64,000 nucleotides of DNA, taken from contig CANJLH010000011.1 of assembly GCA_947475415.1 (NCBI GenBank), positions 1 to 64,000 on the forward strand. Direction: 5' to 3'. Position numbers and translations under genes: made by a program. This DNA is from Caulobacteraceae bacterium (GTDB lineage: Bacteria; Pseudomonadota; Alphaproteobacteria; Caulobacterales; Caulobacteraceae). Below, piece by piece: positions 52,416 through 62,108 of the stretch (its first letter is position 1; the number at the start of each line of letters is the position of its first letter). The notes under the pieces are model-generated. The model searched no databases. It saw only the letters and a program-made list of their open reading frames with translations, and was not told the DNA's origin.

Positions 52416-53489
52416 CTACAGGCCAAGGAGAATCGTCAGCTTCTCCCCCGACATCACTCGCGCCCGCTCATCCGCCGCCTCTTGCGAAAGGATCCCGTGG
52501 CGGACCATCCGCTCGCTAACCTTCAAGGCGATGGCCCCCAGGCGGAAGGCGGTGAACACCCGGTGGTAGTGCAGATTGCGCACCTTCCAGCCGGTGAGGT
52601 CCTCCCACAGCGCCACCAGTTCGTCGGGCTGGCCCCAGCCGTCCAGGGCCTGGGGCGCGTCTCGCTCCATATGCAGCCACCAGGCGATATCGGTCTCCGG
52701 CCCAGCCAGGGAGACGGTGTCCCAGTCGAGAACCGCCTGCACCCGGAAGTCCTTGAAGATCATGTTGCCGACCCGCGCGTCGCCCCAGGAGAGGCCGGTC
52801 TGGCTATCGGTGGGCAGGTTGGCGTTCAGCCATTCCCAGCCTAGCTCCAGGGTCTCGAACACGCGGCCATGGGCGGCCCAGTCCAGATAGCGGCGGAAAT
52901 AGTTGAGCTCCTGGCGAAACCCGCCTTCGCCCAGATGCGGGCGGTCCAGAAATGTCAGGCGTCCCACATCGGCCTTGTGCACCTTGGCCAAGGCGGCGAC
53001 GGCCTCTTCCCACATCAGGCGCCGGTCAGCCGGGGTCGCCTCGAACACGAAGCCGCCTTGCGAATAGAACGGCAAATCGGGGGGCACGACGCCCTCGATC
53101 TTCTCCATCACGTAGAAGGGCGCGCCCAGCCAGGCCGGGTCGGCCTCATAGGCGATCACCGGGGGGACCGGAATGTCGGGTTCATCAGCCAGCGCCTGGT
53201 ACATCAGGAACTGTGTCTTGATGTCGGCGTCGATCCAGAACGGGTCCCGCGCGGCCAGACGCACGGCGAAGCCCCCCAGCCTGTCCACGCCATCTTCGCG
53301 CCACCTGGCGTCGGCGAGCAGGGTTTCATTGGCAACGCCGGTGCCCCCTGGGGTCCGGATGGGAGAGAGTTCCAGGTCACGCATATTCGGCCGGCGCTCT
53401 GACAGCCAACGGGTGAGCGCCAGCCGCGCCGCCTCCATATCGCGGTCGTGCTTCATAATCGGCGTCGGCGGGTCTTGAGGTGCGGGCAT
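52416..53489 (-). CDS. aminoglycoside-phosphotransferase-fold protein (ACAD10/11 kinase-domain-like)
   Basis: This 357-residue protein has an APH/choline-kinase fold: TPGGTGVANETLL near the nucleotide loop, the catalytic loop LSWGDARVGNMIF (His of the classical HGD loop replaced by Trp-Gly-Asp context, with Asp and Asn kept) and the metal Asp in AVLDWDTVSLAG. The same domain is fused to acyl-CoA dehydrogenase in ACAD10/11, where it phosphorylates 4-hydroxyacyl-CoA. It may therefore phosphorylate a hydroxyacyl-CoA in the surrounding catabolic pathway. Antibiotic modification is unlikely. A second start at 53456 is possible. Confidence 0.85.
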   Translation of the reverse strand: MPAPQDPPTPIMKHDRDMEAARLALTRWLSERRPNMRDLELSPIRTPGGTGVANETLLADARWREDGVDRLGGFAVRLAARDPFWIDADIKTQFLMYQALADEPDIPVPPVIAYEADPAWLGAPFYVMEKIEGVVPPDLPFYSQGGFVFEATPADRRLMWEEAVAALAKVHKADVGRLTFLDRPHLGEGGFRQELNYFRRYLDWAAHGRVFETLELGWEWLNANLPTDSQTGLSWGDARVGNMIFKDFRVQAVLDWDTVSLAGPETDIAWWLHMERDAPQALDGWGQPDELVALWEDLTGWKVRNLHYHRVFTAFRLGAIALKVSERMVRHGILSQEAADERARVMSGEKLTILLGL

Positions 53490-53580
53490 CGGCGGTTCGC
53501 TGCTGACAAGAGTTCACCAGTCTAGACAGGCTGATGGCGGCAGGTCCAAGTTCATTCGAGCCTCAGAGGCAGGGAACGAC

Positions 53581-55014
53581 ATGAAAAGCGACGCACCGGG
53601 CGATATGGCCGAACTGGATGCGGTCGCCACCGTTGATCTGGTTCGCCGGGGCCAGGTCTCGGCCCTGGAGGTCACCGAGGCCGCCATCACCCGCATTGAG
53701 GCGCTGGACCCGCAATTGAACGCCGTCATCCACCGCCGCTACGACCAGGCGCGTCGGGAAGCGGCCGTCGTCGACGGCGGCCAGCCCCTAGCGGGCGTTC
53801 CCCTGCTGCTCAAGGATGTCGATCTGGCCGGCGATCCCCACTTTAACGGCTCGCGGGTCTACGCCCGGCTTGACCAGCGCCTTACCTCTACCGACCTGTT
53901 CGCCGCCCGCCTGCAGGCCGCGGGCGCCATCCTGCTGGGCCGCACCAACATCCCCGAATTCACCAGCCGGCCGGTTACCGAGTCAGTTCTGCACGGCGCC
54001 TGCCGCAATCCCTGGGACCTGGACCGCACCCCCGGCGGATCCTCAGGCGGGGCCGCCGCGGCTGTGGCGGCGGGCATGGTCCCCGCCGCCCAGTCCAGCG
54101 ACGGCGGCGGATCCTCGCGCATTCCGGCAGCGGCTACGGGCTTATTCACGTTGAAGACCAGCCGCGGCCGTACGCCGTTGGCGCCCTCGGGCGCGGACTG
54201 GATGGACATCACGGCGTCCAAGAGCTTCCTCACCAGGACGGTGCGCGATTTCGCAACCCTGCTGGACGTAGTGGCGGGTCAGGATCGCATCGAGACGATC
54301 GGCGCTCCGGCGGCCATTCGACCGTTCGCGCAAGAGGTCGGCGCGGATCCTGGTCGATTGCGCATCGGATTCACCACCATCGGACCCGGCGCCTCAGCGC
54401 CCCTCGACGGTGAAGCGGTAAAGGCGGTGGAGGACGCAGCCGCCTTGCTCGCCCAACTGGGTCATCAGGTGGAAGAGGTGGCGCCCGACACCTACACCTC
54501 CGAGGAAAGTCTCGACATCCTGCGCGGATACTGGCCGATCAAGGTGGCCATGCGTGCGGCGCCGGCGGAACGGGCGCTCGGCCGGCCGCTGGGGGAAGAC
54601 GACTTGGAACCCCTCACCTTGGCCATGCTTAACCGGGCGCGGCGCACCACCATGGCCGAGACCGGCGCGCTGTTGTTGCAGATCCGCGACTTCACCTTGC
54701 GGTCCCTGGCCTGGTGGGAGGACTACGATCTGCTTCTCACCGCCACGACCGGACAGGCGGCGCCCAGGATCGGCGAGACGGATGGCCGTGGCGAGGCCGC
54801 GCAACTGGCGACCTATCGCTGGAGCGTGCTCACCCCCTTCGCCAACATCACCGGCCAGCCCGCCGCCTCGATCCCGCTTCACTGGACGGCGGAGGGCTTG
54901 CCATTGGGGGTTCAGCTCATCGCTGACGCCTGGCGTGACGATTTGCTGCTACGCGTAGCCAGCCAGCTGGAAGCGGCGCGGCCTTGGGCGGTGCGCCTGG
55001 CGGCCATGCGGTAA
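53581..55014 (+). CDS. amidase signature family enzyme
   Basis: This 477-residue amidase has the catalytic triad of the signature family: Lys in GVPLLLKDVDLAG (about residue 79), cis-Ser in TPGGSSGGAAAAV (about 155) and nucleophile Ser in SSDGGGSSRIPAA (about 180). It hydrolyses amides or esters such as fatty or aromatic amides. The ATG at 53581 follows AGGG. No carrier or transporter lies next to it. It is five bases from the stop of the convergent chrA gene. Confidence 0.92.
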   Translation: MKSDAPGDMAELDAVATVDLVRRGQVSALEVTEAAITRIEALDPQLNAVIHRRYDQARREAAVVDGGQPLAGVPLLLKDVDLAGDPHFNGSRVYARLDQRLTSTDLFAARLQAAGAILLGRTNIPEFTSRPVTESVLHGACRNPWDLDRTPGGSSGGAAAAVAAGMVPAAQSSDGGGSSRIPAAATGLFTLKTSRGRTPLAPSGADWMDITASKSFLTRTVRDFATLLDVVAGQDRIETIGAPAAIRPFAQEVGADPGRLRIGFTTIGPGASAPLDGEAVKAVEDAAALLAQLGHQVEEVAPDTYTSEESLDILRGYWPIKVAMRAAPAERALGRPLGEDDLEPLTLAMLNRARRTTMAETGALLLQIRDFTLRSLAWWEDYDLLLTATTGQAAPRIGETDGRGEAAQLATYRWSVLTPFANITGQPAASIPLHWTAEGLPLGVQLIADAWRDDLLLRVASQLEAARPWAVRLAAMR

Positions 55015-55018
55015 GACG

Positions 55019-56386
55019 TCAGCTACCCATCGACAATCGGATGACCAGACCGGCAAGTGCGCTGCCGGCCAGCAGCGAGGTCATGCCAACCTTGAACCGA
55101 AACGCCGCAATCGCAGCTGCCAGCGTCAGCGCGCCGCTCGCCCAGTCAATGGATGTGAGCACCGGCAGCTCCATGGCCAGACCGAATCCCTGCGCCAAAG
55201 TCATCTGGCGGAACAGGGTGTGCAGGGCGAACCAGAGCGCGAGGTTCAGGATCACCCCCACCACCGCCGCGCCGATCGCGGCCAGGGCGGCGTTCAGCGC
55301 CCGGGCCTCGCGCAGGCGTTCGACGAACGGCGCGCCCAGGAATATCCAGAGGAAGCAAGGGGTAAAGGTCACCCAAGTGGTCAGGATGCCGCCCGCGATA
55401 CCCGCGGCCAGGGCGTCCATTGTCCCGGCGTTGCGGTAGGCGCCCAGAAATCCGACGTACTGATTGACCATGATCAGGGGCCCGGGCGTGGTCTCGGCCA
55501 TGGCCAGGCCGTCCATCATCTCTCCCGGCTTCAGCCAGCCATATGTCCCCACCGCCTCCTGCGCCACATAGGCCAGCACCGCATAAGCGCCGCCGAAGGT
55601 GACCACCGCCATCTTGGAGAAGAACAGGCCGATCTGGGTGAAGGTGTTTTCCCAGCCCAGGGTGAGGCCGCAGGCCAGCACCGGCGCCAGCCAAAGGATC
55701 AGCAGCACGCCGCTGATGGTCAGGCTCCAGCGCAAGGTAGGCCGAGCGTGAGCGGGGGTTTCCTCGCCCAGCAGGGTGTCGGCGTCAGCCACTTCCGACC
55801 CGGCCGGTCCACCGTGGCCGCCGCCGACCAGAAAGGCCGTGACGCCCGCCCGGGCGCCGAAGAAACCGATCAGGCCGGCCGCCAGGATCACCAGCGGAAA
55901 GGGGACATGAAAGGCGAACAGGGCGACAAAGGCCGCCGCGGCCAGTCCCACCATCGTGGAGTTCTTCAGCGAACGGCGCGCGACCCGCAGCACCGCCTGG
56001 ATCACCACCACCAGCACCGCCGCCTTCAGCCCGAAGAACAGGGCGGTGACCGCGTCCAACTGGCCGAACAAAGCGTAAAGTATGCTCAAACCCATGATCG
56101 CCGCGAAGCCTGGAAGGACAAAAAGCAGGCCCGCCACCAGACCGCCGGCGGTGCGGTGCATCAGCCAGCCGATGTAGATCGCCAGCTGCTGCGCCTCGGG
56201 GCCGGGCAGCAACATGCAAAAGTTTAGCGCATGCAGGAACCGGCGTTCCCCTAGCCACCGTTTCTCTTCAACCAGGATACGGTGCATCACCGCGATCTGG
56301 CCGGCCGGGCCGCCGAAGCTGAGCGCGGCGATCCGAGCCCAGGTCCCGGCCGCTTCACGCAGGGTGGGGAACTTGGAGGCGGCCAT
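55019..56386 (-). CDS. chrA: chromate transporter ChrA (two-domain)
   Basis: This 455-residue inner-membrane protein has two homologous halves of about six helices each: the first with ARIAALSFGGPAGQIAVMHR and LPGPEAQQLAIYIG, the second with FSKMAVVTFGGAYAVLAYVAQEAV and AETTPGPLIMVNQYVGF. This is the long-chain CHR family, which exports chromate. A ChrB-type regulator is not present. It lies immediately downstream of the DUF2889 gene, 2 bases apart, which is a typical chromate/metal cluster arrangement. Confidence 0.92.
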   Translation of the reverse strand: MAASKFPTLREAAGTWARIAALSFGGPAGQIAVMHRILVEEKRWLGERRFLHALNFCMLLPGPEAQQLAIYIGWLMHRTAGGLVAGLLFVLPGFAAIMGLSILYALFGQLDAVTALFFGLKAAVLVVVIQAVLRVARRSLKNSTMVGLAAAAFVALFAFHVPFPLVILAAGLIGFFGARAGVTAFLVGGGHGGPAGSEVADADTLLGEETPAHARPTLRWSLTISGVLLILWLAPVLACGLTLGWENTFTQIGLFFSKMAVVTFGGAYAVLAYVAQEAVGTYGWLKPGEMMDGLAMAETTPGPLIMVNQYVGFLGAYRNAGTMDALAAGIAGGILTTWVTFTPCFLWIFLGAPFVERLREARALNAALAAIGAAVVGVILNLALWFALHTLFRQMTLAQGFGLAMELPVLTSIDWASGALTLAAAIAAFRFKVGMTSLLAGSALAGLVIRLSMGS

Positions 56387-56388
56387 GG

Positions 56389-57432
56389 TCAGTTCGCGGC
56401 CGCCAGGGCGCGCGCCAGGGCCGGCGCGTCTTCCAGAGAGCGAAGGACGTCATTCAGGTGGGTGCAGCCAACAGTGCCGGGCAGGCGTTCGATCACCTCC
56501 AGGCGAAAATCAGACAGCGAGACGCCAGCGAGCCTTTCGGCGTTCGCGGACGCGGCCGGGCACTCCGGATAGGGCAAGATTCGAGGCTCCACCTTGATCG
56601 AGATGACGTTGAAGGACACGGGATCGGCCGTGGCGCTCAAGCGGTATTCATGCAGGCCGATCCGCCCGCCGGGGCCTGCGGCGCTATCCTGAAAGCCCAC
56701 GTCAAGATGGATCACCCCGTCCAGCCACAAGTCCATCCGCCGGGCGCGGCGGAAACCAACGCCATCCTGTGCGGTGAACTCATGCCAGCCCAGCGGATCG
56801 TCCGGATGAGGCAGTGGCGGGACTGGCGCATTGCTCTGACTAGCCGGATTGTGGACGCCGTCGGCGAACAGGGCGGAAGAACCCGGACGGAATCCAGCGC
56901 AGATACCCTCCATGCGCCCGCCACCGGGTCGGGCGCGGGCGTCAGCGACCATCCGTTCGCGCCAGTCCGGCGTCCATCGCGTCCAAGCCCAGCCCGCGAC
57001 AAGGCTCGCGCCGGAGTAGTCATCGAGTAGCAGGTGCAGCGGCGTGGCGTCAGCATGCTCTGCGGGAAAACGCGTGGCGATCTCTGAACGCAGATGGCCG
57101 CCGCCACGCTTGCCGATCAGGCCTTGCGCGGCAGCTTCCTCTCGGCAGGCGCTGAGGGCCAGAATCTCACGCAGGGGCGAGGCCGTGACCTCAAGGCTGT
57201 CCTCTGCCAGCACCACGGCGGGCCCGCCGTCAACTGGGGTGAACAGATCTCGCGCGCGCGCCCGCATCCGCTGGGGTTCGCCGCGGCCTGCCGGCCAGTC
57301 GGTGTCGAAACTGGCGGTGCGGCGTATCGAGCCCGGCCTGCGCAGGGGCGATGGACCGTCGGGGGTGTTCGGCGCGGCGGCCGTGACGACTTGGTTCAAG
57401 GTGGTGACCGGTCGAATGCGGCGCGGCGCCAT
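56389..57432 (-). CDS. DUF2889 domain protein
   Basis: This 347-residue protein contains PGSIRRTASFDTDWPAGRG (about residues 32-50) and GTVGCTHLNDVLRSLEDAPAL near the C-terminus, the hallmarks of DUF2889. The family has no known function but often occurs beside CoA-dependent catabolic genes. Its tight link to chrA here is therefore unexpected. I start at 57432 because the frame upstream runs into the copper ATPase gene's 3' end, although no ribosome site is evident there. Confidence 0.7.
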   Translation of the reverse strand: MAPRRIRPVTTLNQVVTAAAPNTPDGPSPLRRPGSIRRTASFDTDWPAGRGEPQRMRARARDLFTPVDGGPAVVLAEDSLEVTASPLREILALSACREEAAAQGLIGKRGGGHLRSEIATRFPAEHADATPLHLLLDDYSGASLVAGWAWTRWTPDWRERMVADARARPGGGRMEGICAGFRPGSSALFADGVHNPASQSNAPVPPLPHPDDPLGWHEFTAQDGVGFRRARRMDLWLDGVIHLDVGFQDSAAGPGGRIGLHEYRLSATADPVSFNVISIKVEPRILPYPECPAASANAERLAGVSLSDFRLEVIERLPGTVGCTHLNDVLRSLEDAPALARALAAAN

Positions 57433-57497
57433 GGGTGGGCGTCCAAGAGAGCAGGGCGGTCGCGGCGGGGCAAGTCCCCTTGGGCCGTGTGCGACGC

Positions 57498-59684
57498 CTA
57501 CAAGCGTAAGCGCCTTAACCGCAGGGCGTTGCCCACAACGCTGACGCTCGACAAGGACATTGCGGCCGCGGCGATCGCGGGACTTAGCAGCCATCCGAAT
57601 GCTGGATAGAGCAGGCCCGCCGCTAGGGGCACGCCGGCGATGTTGTATGCGAAGGCGAACACCAGGTTCTGGCGGATATTACGCATCACGGCCCTCGACA
57701 GCCGCCGGGCCCTGACCAGTCCCTGCAGATCGCCGCCGAGGAGGGTGACGCCGGCGCTCTCGATCGCCACATCGGCGCCGGCGGCCATGGCCACGCCCAC
57801 GTCGGCGGCGGCCAGGGCGGGAGCGTCATTGACTCCGTCGCCAGCCATGGCCACTCGGCGGCCCTCGGCGCGCAGCCGCTGCACGACCGCGGCCTTGTCC
57901 TGGGGCAGCACCTCGGCCTCGACCGCATCGATGCCAAGGCGCCGGGCGACGGCCTCGGCCGTGGTGCGGTTGTCGCCTGTCAGCATCACCAGCCTAACGC
58001 CCTCGGCCTTCAGTGCGGCCACCGCGGCGGCGGCGGTGGGCCTGATCGGATCAGCGATGGCGAGCGCCGCCGCAGGCCGACCATCGACAGCCATCAGGAT
58101 CGCTGTCGACCCATTGGCGCGCAGCGCGTCGGCGTCGACTTCCAGCATCGCGGCATCCACCCCCTGCTCGACCAGGAACGTCCGGGAGCCGATAACGAGG
58201 CGGCGGCCGCTCACAGTCCCCACCACGCCCTTGCCCACGGGGGAGTCAAACCCTGTCGCATCCGTGAGCGCCAGGCCGCGAGCGCCAGCCGCCTCCACGA
58301 TGGCGCGGGCGAGGGGATGTTCGCTCGCCCGTTCTAGGCTGGCCGCCAACTGAAGCACCTCGTCCTCACCGAACCCTGCGGCGGGACGAATGGCTTCGAG
58401 CCCGGGTCGCCCCGCCGTGAGGGTGCCCGTCTTGTCCACCACCAGGGTGTCGATCGCTTCGAAGCGTTCCAACGCCTCGGCGTTCTTGATCAGCACCCCA
58501 GCCTGCGCGCCGCGGCCCACGCCGACCATTATCGAGAGTGGCGTCGCCAGGCCAAGCGCGCATGGACAGGCGATGATCAGCACCGAGACCGCCGCCACCA
58601 AGGCGTAGTTGAGCCGCGGCTCTGGTCCGATTGCGAACCAGACGGCGAAGGTCGCCCCGGCGGTCAGGACCACGGCGGGTACGAACCAGCCGGAGACCTG
58701 GTCAGCCAGCCGCTGGATCGGCGCCCGGCTGCGCTGGGCCTGACTCACCATCTGCACGATCTGCGCAAGCACGGTGTCGGCGCCCACCCGATCCGCCCGC
58801 ATCACGAAACCGCCGGTGGTGTTGAGGGCGCCGCCGATCACCTTGTCGCCCGGACCTCGGGTGACGGGCATGGATTCGCCGGTCATCAGAGATTCGTCGA
58901 TGGCGACCCGCCCTTCGAGGACCAGGCCGTCAACCGGGACCTTCTCGCCGGGCCGCACGCGAAGCCGGTCGCCTGGCTGAACATGGCACAGCGGCACATC
59001 TTCATCGGTTCCGTCGGCGCGTATGCGGCGGGCTTGCTTGGGCGCCAGGTCCATCAGGGCGCGGATAGCGCCGGAAGTCTGCGCGCGCGCCCGAAGCTCC
59101 AAGACCTGACCCAGCAGCACCAGCACGGTGATCACGGCGGCGGCCTCGAAGTACGCCGGCGCCGCGCCGCCGTGACCGCGCAGGCCGTTCGGGAAGATCT
59201 GGGGCGCAAGTGTCACTGCGATGCTGTAGAGCCAGGCGACGCCGACCCCTAGGGCGACAAGCGTGAACATGTTCAGTTGGCGCGTTACCAGCGAGCGCGC
59301 GCCTCGAACGAAGAACGGCCAACCTGCCCACAGGACCACGGGTGTCGACAGCGCCATCTGGACCCAGGTGGAAGTGCGGGGCTCAAGCCCGAAGCTGATC
59401 CCGGCCAGGTGTCGGCCCATCTCCAAAGCGAAAACTGGAACGGTCAGCGCCAGCGCCACCCAAAATCGGCGCGTCATGTCGGTAAGTTCTGGATTGGTCC
59501 CGTCGCCTGTCTCCACATCGGGCTCCAGGGCCATGCCGCAGATCGGGCAAGAGCCGGGTCCGACCTGGCGCACCTGGGGGTGCATCGGGCAGGTATAGGT
59601 TGCGCCTGGCGATGTCTGTGCTGCGGTCGGTCCCGAGCCCGAGGCGGGATGGTGATTGTGCGGGTGATGGGGTGTCGAGGCCAT
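57498..59684 (-). CDS. copper-translocating P-type ATPase
   Basis: This 728-residue P1B-ATPase exports Cu(I) from the cytoplasm. The N-terminus is His-rich (HHPHNHHP) and followed by a [23 protein letters not shown] zinc/heavy-metal-binding motif rather than a canonical CxxC HMA domain. Transmembrane segments, TGES actuator loop, CPC metal gate ([12 protein letters not shown]), phosphorylation DKTGT, SEHPLA, and [16 protein letters not shown] are all present. The late helices carry [11 protein letters not shown] and [15 protein letters not shown], the Cu(I) (P1B-1) signatures. I start at 59684; the frame open to 59810 would run through the operators and the csoR start. Confidence 0.93.
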   Translation of the reverse strand: MASTPHHPHNHHPASGSGPTAAQTSPGATYTCPMHPQVRQVGPGSCPICGMALEPDVETGDGTNPELTDMTRRFWVALALTVPVFALEMGRHLAGISFGLEPRTSTWVQMALSTPVVLWAGWPFFVRGARSLVTRQLNMFTLVALGVGVAWLYSIAVTLAPQIFPNGLRGHGGAAPAYFEAAAVITVLVLLGQVLELRARAQTSGAIRALMDLAPKQARRIRADGTDEDVPLCHVQPGDRLRVRPGEKVPVDGLVLEGRVAIDESLMTGESMPVTRGPGDKVIGGALNTTGGFVMRADRVGADTVLAQIVQMVSQAQRSRAPIQRLADQVSGWFVPAVVLTAGATFAVWFAIGPEPRLNYALVAAVSVLIIACPCALGLATPLSIMVGVGRGAQAGVLIKNAEALERFEAIDTLVVDKTGTLTAGRPGLEAIRPAAGFGEDEVLQLAASLERASEHPLARAIVEAAGARGLALTDATGFDSPVGKGVVGTVSGRRLVIGSRTFLVEQGVDAAMLEVDADALRANGSTAILMAVDGRPAAALAIADPIRPTAAAAVAALKAEGVRLVMLTGDNRTTAEAVARRLGIDAVEAEVLPQDKAAVVQRLRAEGRRVAMAGDGVNDAPALAAADVGVAMAAGADVAIESAGVTLLGGDLQGLVRARRLSRAVMRNIRQNLVFAFAYNIAGVPLAAGLLYPAFGWLLSPAIAAAAMSLSSVSVVGNALRLRRLRL

Positions 59685-59713
59685 GGGAAACGCCTTCGCA
59701 GGATGATTGGCAT

Positions 59714-59730
59714 ATACCCTTATAGGGTAT
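59714..59730. promoter_or_regulatory. CsoR-type operator 1
   Basis: ATACCC-TTATA-GGGTAT is a perfect palindrome with 6-bp arms and a 5-base centre. CsoR repressors bind this ATACCC/GGGTAT pattern. It lies 30 bases before the ATPase start and about 50 bases before the repressor start. Confidence 0.65.
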
Positions 59731-59738
59731 CTTGGAAA

Positions 59739-59755
59739 ATACCTATTGGGGGTAT
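59739..59755. promoter_or_regulatory. CsoR-type operator 2
   Basis: ATACCTATTGGGGGTAT repeats the arm pattern of operator 1 with a centre spacing of 25 bases between the two. Arms are ATACC(T) and (G)GGTAT. It lies 24 bases before the repressor GTG start. Confidence 0.55.
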
Positions 59756-59778
59756 ATAGGCGCTTGTCGGAGACCAAC

Positions 59779-60054
59779 GTGAACCACAACGACAAGCCAA
59801 AACTGCTCAACCGCCTGGCCAGGATCGAGGGCCAGGTTCGCGGCGTCGCGAGGATGGTGGAGTCGGACCGTTACTGCATCGACGTACTGACCCAGCTGTC
59901 CGCTCTACGCGCGGCGCTTCGCCGGGTTGAAAGCGAGATTCTGAGGGACCACCTCGACCATTGTGTCAGCCACGCCATGTCTCATGGCGATGATGCGGGC
60001 CGGCGCGCCAAGGCCGAGGAACTGATCGACGTCTTCCAACGGGCAATGAAGTGA
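59779..60054 (+). CDS. csoR: CsoR-family copper-sensing transcriptional repressor
   Basis: This 91-residue all-helical repressor has the family hallmarks [15 protein letters not shown], Cys in RYCIDVLTQ, and His/Cys in [11 protein letters not shown], matching the Cys-His-Cys copper ligands. It should leave DNA when Cu(I) is bound, releasing the divergent ATPase genes and its own operon. I choose GTG at 59779 with GGAG at 59769-59772; the frame open to 59707 runs through the operators. It is divergent from the ATPase gene and heads the cop operon. Confidence 0.92.
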   Translation: MNHNDKPKLLNRLARIEGQVRGVARMVESDRYCIDVLTQLSALRAALRRVESEILRDHLDHCVSHAMSHGDDAGRRAKAEELIDVFQRAMK

Positions 60055-60089
60055 GCCCCGGCAATTCACGCGTAACCTGGAGTGACCCC

Positions 60090-60422
60090 ATGCGCATCTT
60101 CCTGATCTCGGCGCTGTTCGCCGCCCTGTCTGCAGGCCCGGTGCTTGCCCACGAGCATCATAGTTTTGCCGCCTCTATGCCAACTTCGGGCGCAGAGCCG
60201 ACCCATGCAGAGTGTCACAATATGATGGCTGGAAAGAGCGAACCACACGCCGGCCATCAGCATATGGCCATGACTGAGGCGGAGAAGGCTCGCATGGCTG
60301 AGGTGCACAAGGCCTGCGCGGTGATGATGGCCGACCATGTGGACGACGCCGACGACATGGTCACGGCGCCCACGCCTCCGGCGCAGCCTGTAGCCCCGCC
60401 ACAACCTGAGCATCAGCATTAG
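60090..60422 (+). CDS. His/Met-rich periplasmic metal-binding protein
   Basis: This 110-residue protein has a Sec signal peptide (MRIFLISALFAALSAGPVLA) and a mature region rich in His, Met and Cys (EHHSFAASMP, AECHNMMAGK, HAGHQHMAM, KACAVMM) ending in a Pro-rich EHQH tail. It resembles small copper-binding proteins of cop/pco operons, though it is not a recognised PcoE or CopK. GGAG lies 7 bases before the ATG at 60090. It sits between csoR and copA on the same strand and probably buffers periplasmic copper. Confidence 0.75.
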   Translation: MRIFLISALFAALSAGPVLAHEHHSFAASMPTSGAEPTHAECHNMMAGKSEPHAGHQHMAMTEAEKARMAEVHKACAVMMADHVDDADDMVTAPTPPAQPVAPPQPEHQH

Positions 60423-60443
60423 GCGCGGACAGGCCGACGTCGA

Positions 60444-62108
60444 ATGCATCGCCGCAATCTGCTCAAGGCCGCCGCCGCGTTGGCGCTGGCGCCGTCATGG
60501 GCGCGTAGCGCCGCGCCAGGATTGGCAACCCTTTCGGGCGACGACATCGCGCTGACCATCGGCCATGCGGCCGTGCGGCTCGAGGGGCGGACGGGGCACG
60601 CCGTGACGATCAACGGAACCCTGCCGGGGCCATTGATCCGACTGAAGGAGGGGCAGACCGCACGGATCTCAGTGACCAACGCGCTGGATGAGGACACTTC
60701 GATCCACTGGCATGGCGTCCTGGTCCCCCATCAAATGGACGGGGTTCCGGGGCTGAGCTTTCCGGGGATTCGGCCGGGCGAGACCTTCGTCTATGAATTC
60801 CCGGTCCGCCAGGCGGGGACCTATTGGTACCATAGCCATTCAGGCCTGCAGGAGCCGATGGGCCACTACGCCCCGATGGTCATCGAGCCCGCTGGCGCTG
60901 AGGCCGCCTCCCATGACCGTGAACATGTGATCGTGCTGTCCGACTACAGCTTCATGCACCCGCATCAGATCATGACGCGGTTGAAGCAACAGGCGGGCTA
61001 TTTCAATCGGCGCAAACAGACGATCGCCGGCCTGCTGGCTGGCGCAGACCAGCCGCTCAAGGAGCGGCAGGCATGGGCGGCGATGCGGATGGATCCCACC
61101 GACATCCTCGACGTCACCGGGGCCGCTTATCGCTTTCTAATCAATGGCCATGGCCCCACCGACAACTGGACCGGGCTGTTCACGCCCGGCGAACGGGTGC
61201 GGCTGCGGTTCATAAACGCGGCGTCCATGACCCTGTTCAACGTCCGCATCCCGGGACTGGCCATGACCGTAATGGCCGCCGACGGACAGGAGGTGCGGCC
61301 TGTAGAGGTGGACGAGTTCCAGATCGCCAACGCCGAGACCTATGACGTCATCGTGCGACCTACGTCCGATCAGGCGTTCAGCATTATCGCAGAGGCCGCC
61401 GACTCCTCCGGCATGGCGCGGGCGACGCTGGCGCCGCGGGTGGGCATGAGCGCGGCGGTTCCGCCCCTGCGGGCGCGACCGCTGCTGACCATGAGCGACA
61501 TGAGGATGGGGACCATGGACATGGGCGTGGCCGACATGGCGATGGACGCCCGGACGATGCTGGACTCCGCCAACGCACCGCAGGTGAAGATGGGTCCCGG
61601 CGTGCAGATGATCTCGCCCAGCCCTGCCGACCGCACGCGGGAACGGGGTACCGGTCTGGCGAACGCGCCGGGCCGGGTACTGGTCTATGCGGACCTGGAA
61701 GCCCTTGCGCCGAACCCGGATTCGCGTCCGCCGGCGCGGGAACTGGAGATTCACCTGACGGGCAACATGGAGCGCTTCATGTGGGCCTTCGACGGCGAGC
61801 GCTATAGCGAGGTGCTCAAGCCGGTAGCGTTCAAACGGGACGAGCGGGTCCGCGTCACCCTGGTCAATGACACCATGATGAATCACCCGATCCACCTGCA
61901 CGGCCACTTCATGGAGCTGGTGAACGGGCATGGGGCGCGCAATCCGCGCAAGCACACGCTCAACGTCATGCCGGGCGCGAAGCTCAGTTTCGACCTTACC
62001 GCCAGCGAACCGGGTGACTGGGCGTTCCACTGTCACATGCTGCTGCACATGCACGCGGGGATGTTCAAGGTGGTGAGCGTGCGGCCACTGGACGGGGCTG
62101 CGGCGTGA
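60444..62108 (+). CDS. copA: multicopper oxidase CopA/PcoA
   Basis: This 554-residue periplasmic enzyme oxidises Cu(I) to less toxic Cu(II). The N-terminus MHRRNLLK followed by a hydrophobic run is a Tat signal. The type 1-3 copper ligands are visible: HWHG (about residue 92), HSHSG (about 134), HPIHLHG and HCHMLLHMHAGM near the C-terminus. A Met-rich insert (MSDMRMGTMDMGVADMAMD, about residues 350-370) is typical of CopA and binds copper. Its stop overlaps the GTG of copB (GTGA), so the two are coupled. Confidence 0.95.
   Translation: MHRRNLLKAAAALALAPSWARSAAPGLATLSGDDIALTIGHAAVRLEGRTGHAVTINGTLPGPLIRLKEGQTARISVTNALDEDTSIHWHGVLVPHQMDGVPGLSFPGIRPGETFVYEFPVRQAGTYWYHSHSGLQEPMGHYAPMVIEPAGAEAASHDREHVIVLSDYSFMHPHQIMTRLKQQAGYFNRRKQTIAGLLAGADQPLKERQAWAAMRMDPTDILDVTGAAYRFLINGHGPTDNWTGLFTPGERVRLRFINAASMTLFNVRIPGLAMTVMAADGQEVRPVEVDEFQIANAETYDVIVRPTSDQAFSIIAEAADSSGMARATLAPRVGMSAAVPPLRARPLLTMSDMRMGTMDMGVADMAMDARTMLDSANAPQVKMGPGVQMISPSPADRTRERGTGLANAPGRVLVYADLEALAPNPDSRPPARELEIHLTGNMERFMWAFDGERYSEVLKPVAFKRDERVRVTLVNDTMMNHPIHLHGHFMELVNGHGARNPRKHTLNVMPGAKLSFDLTASEPGDWAFHCHMLLHMHAGMFKVVSVRPLDGAAA

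Noticed and set aside
56389..57432. Annotation as ChrB because it is next to chrA
   Set aside because: The sequence has DUF2889 motifs (GCTHLNDVLR), not ChrB features.
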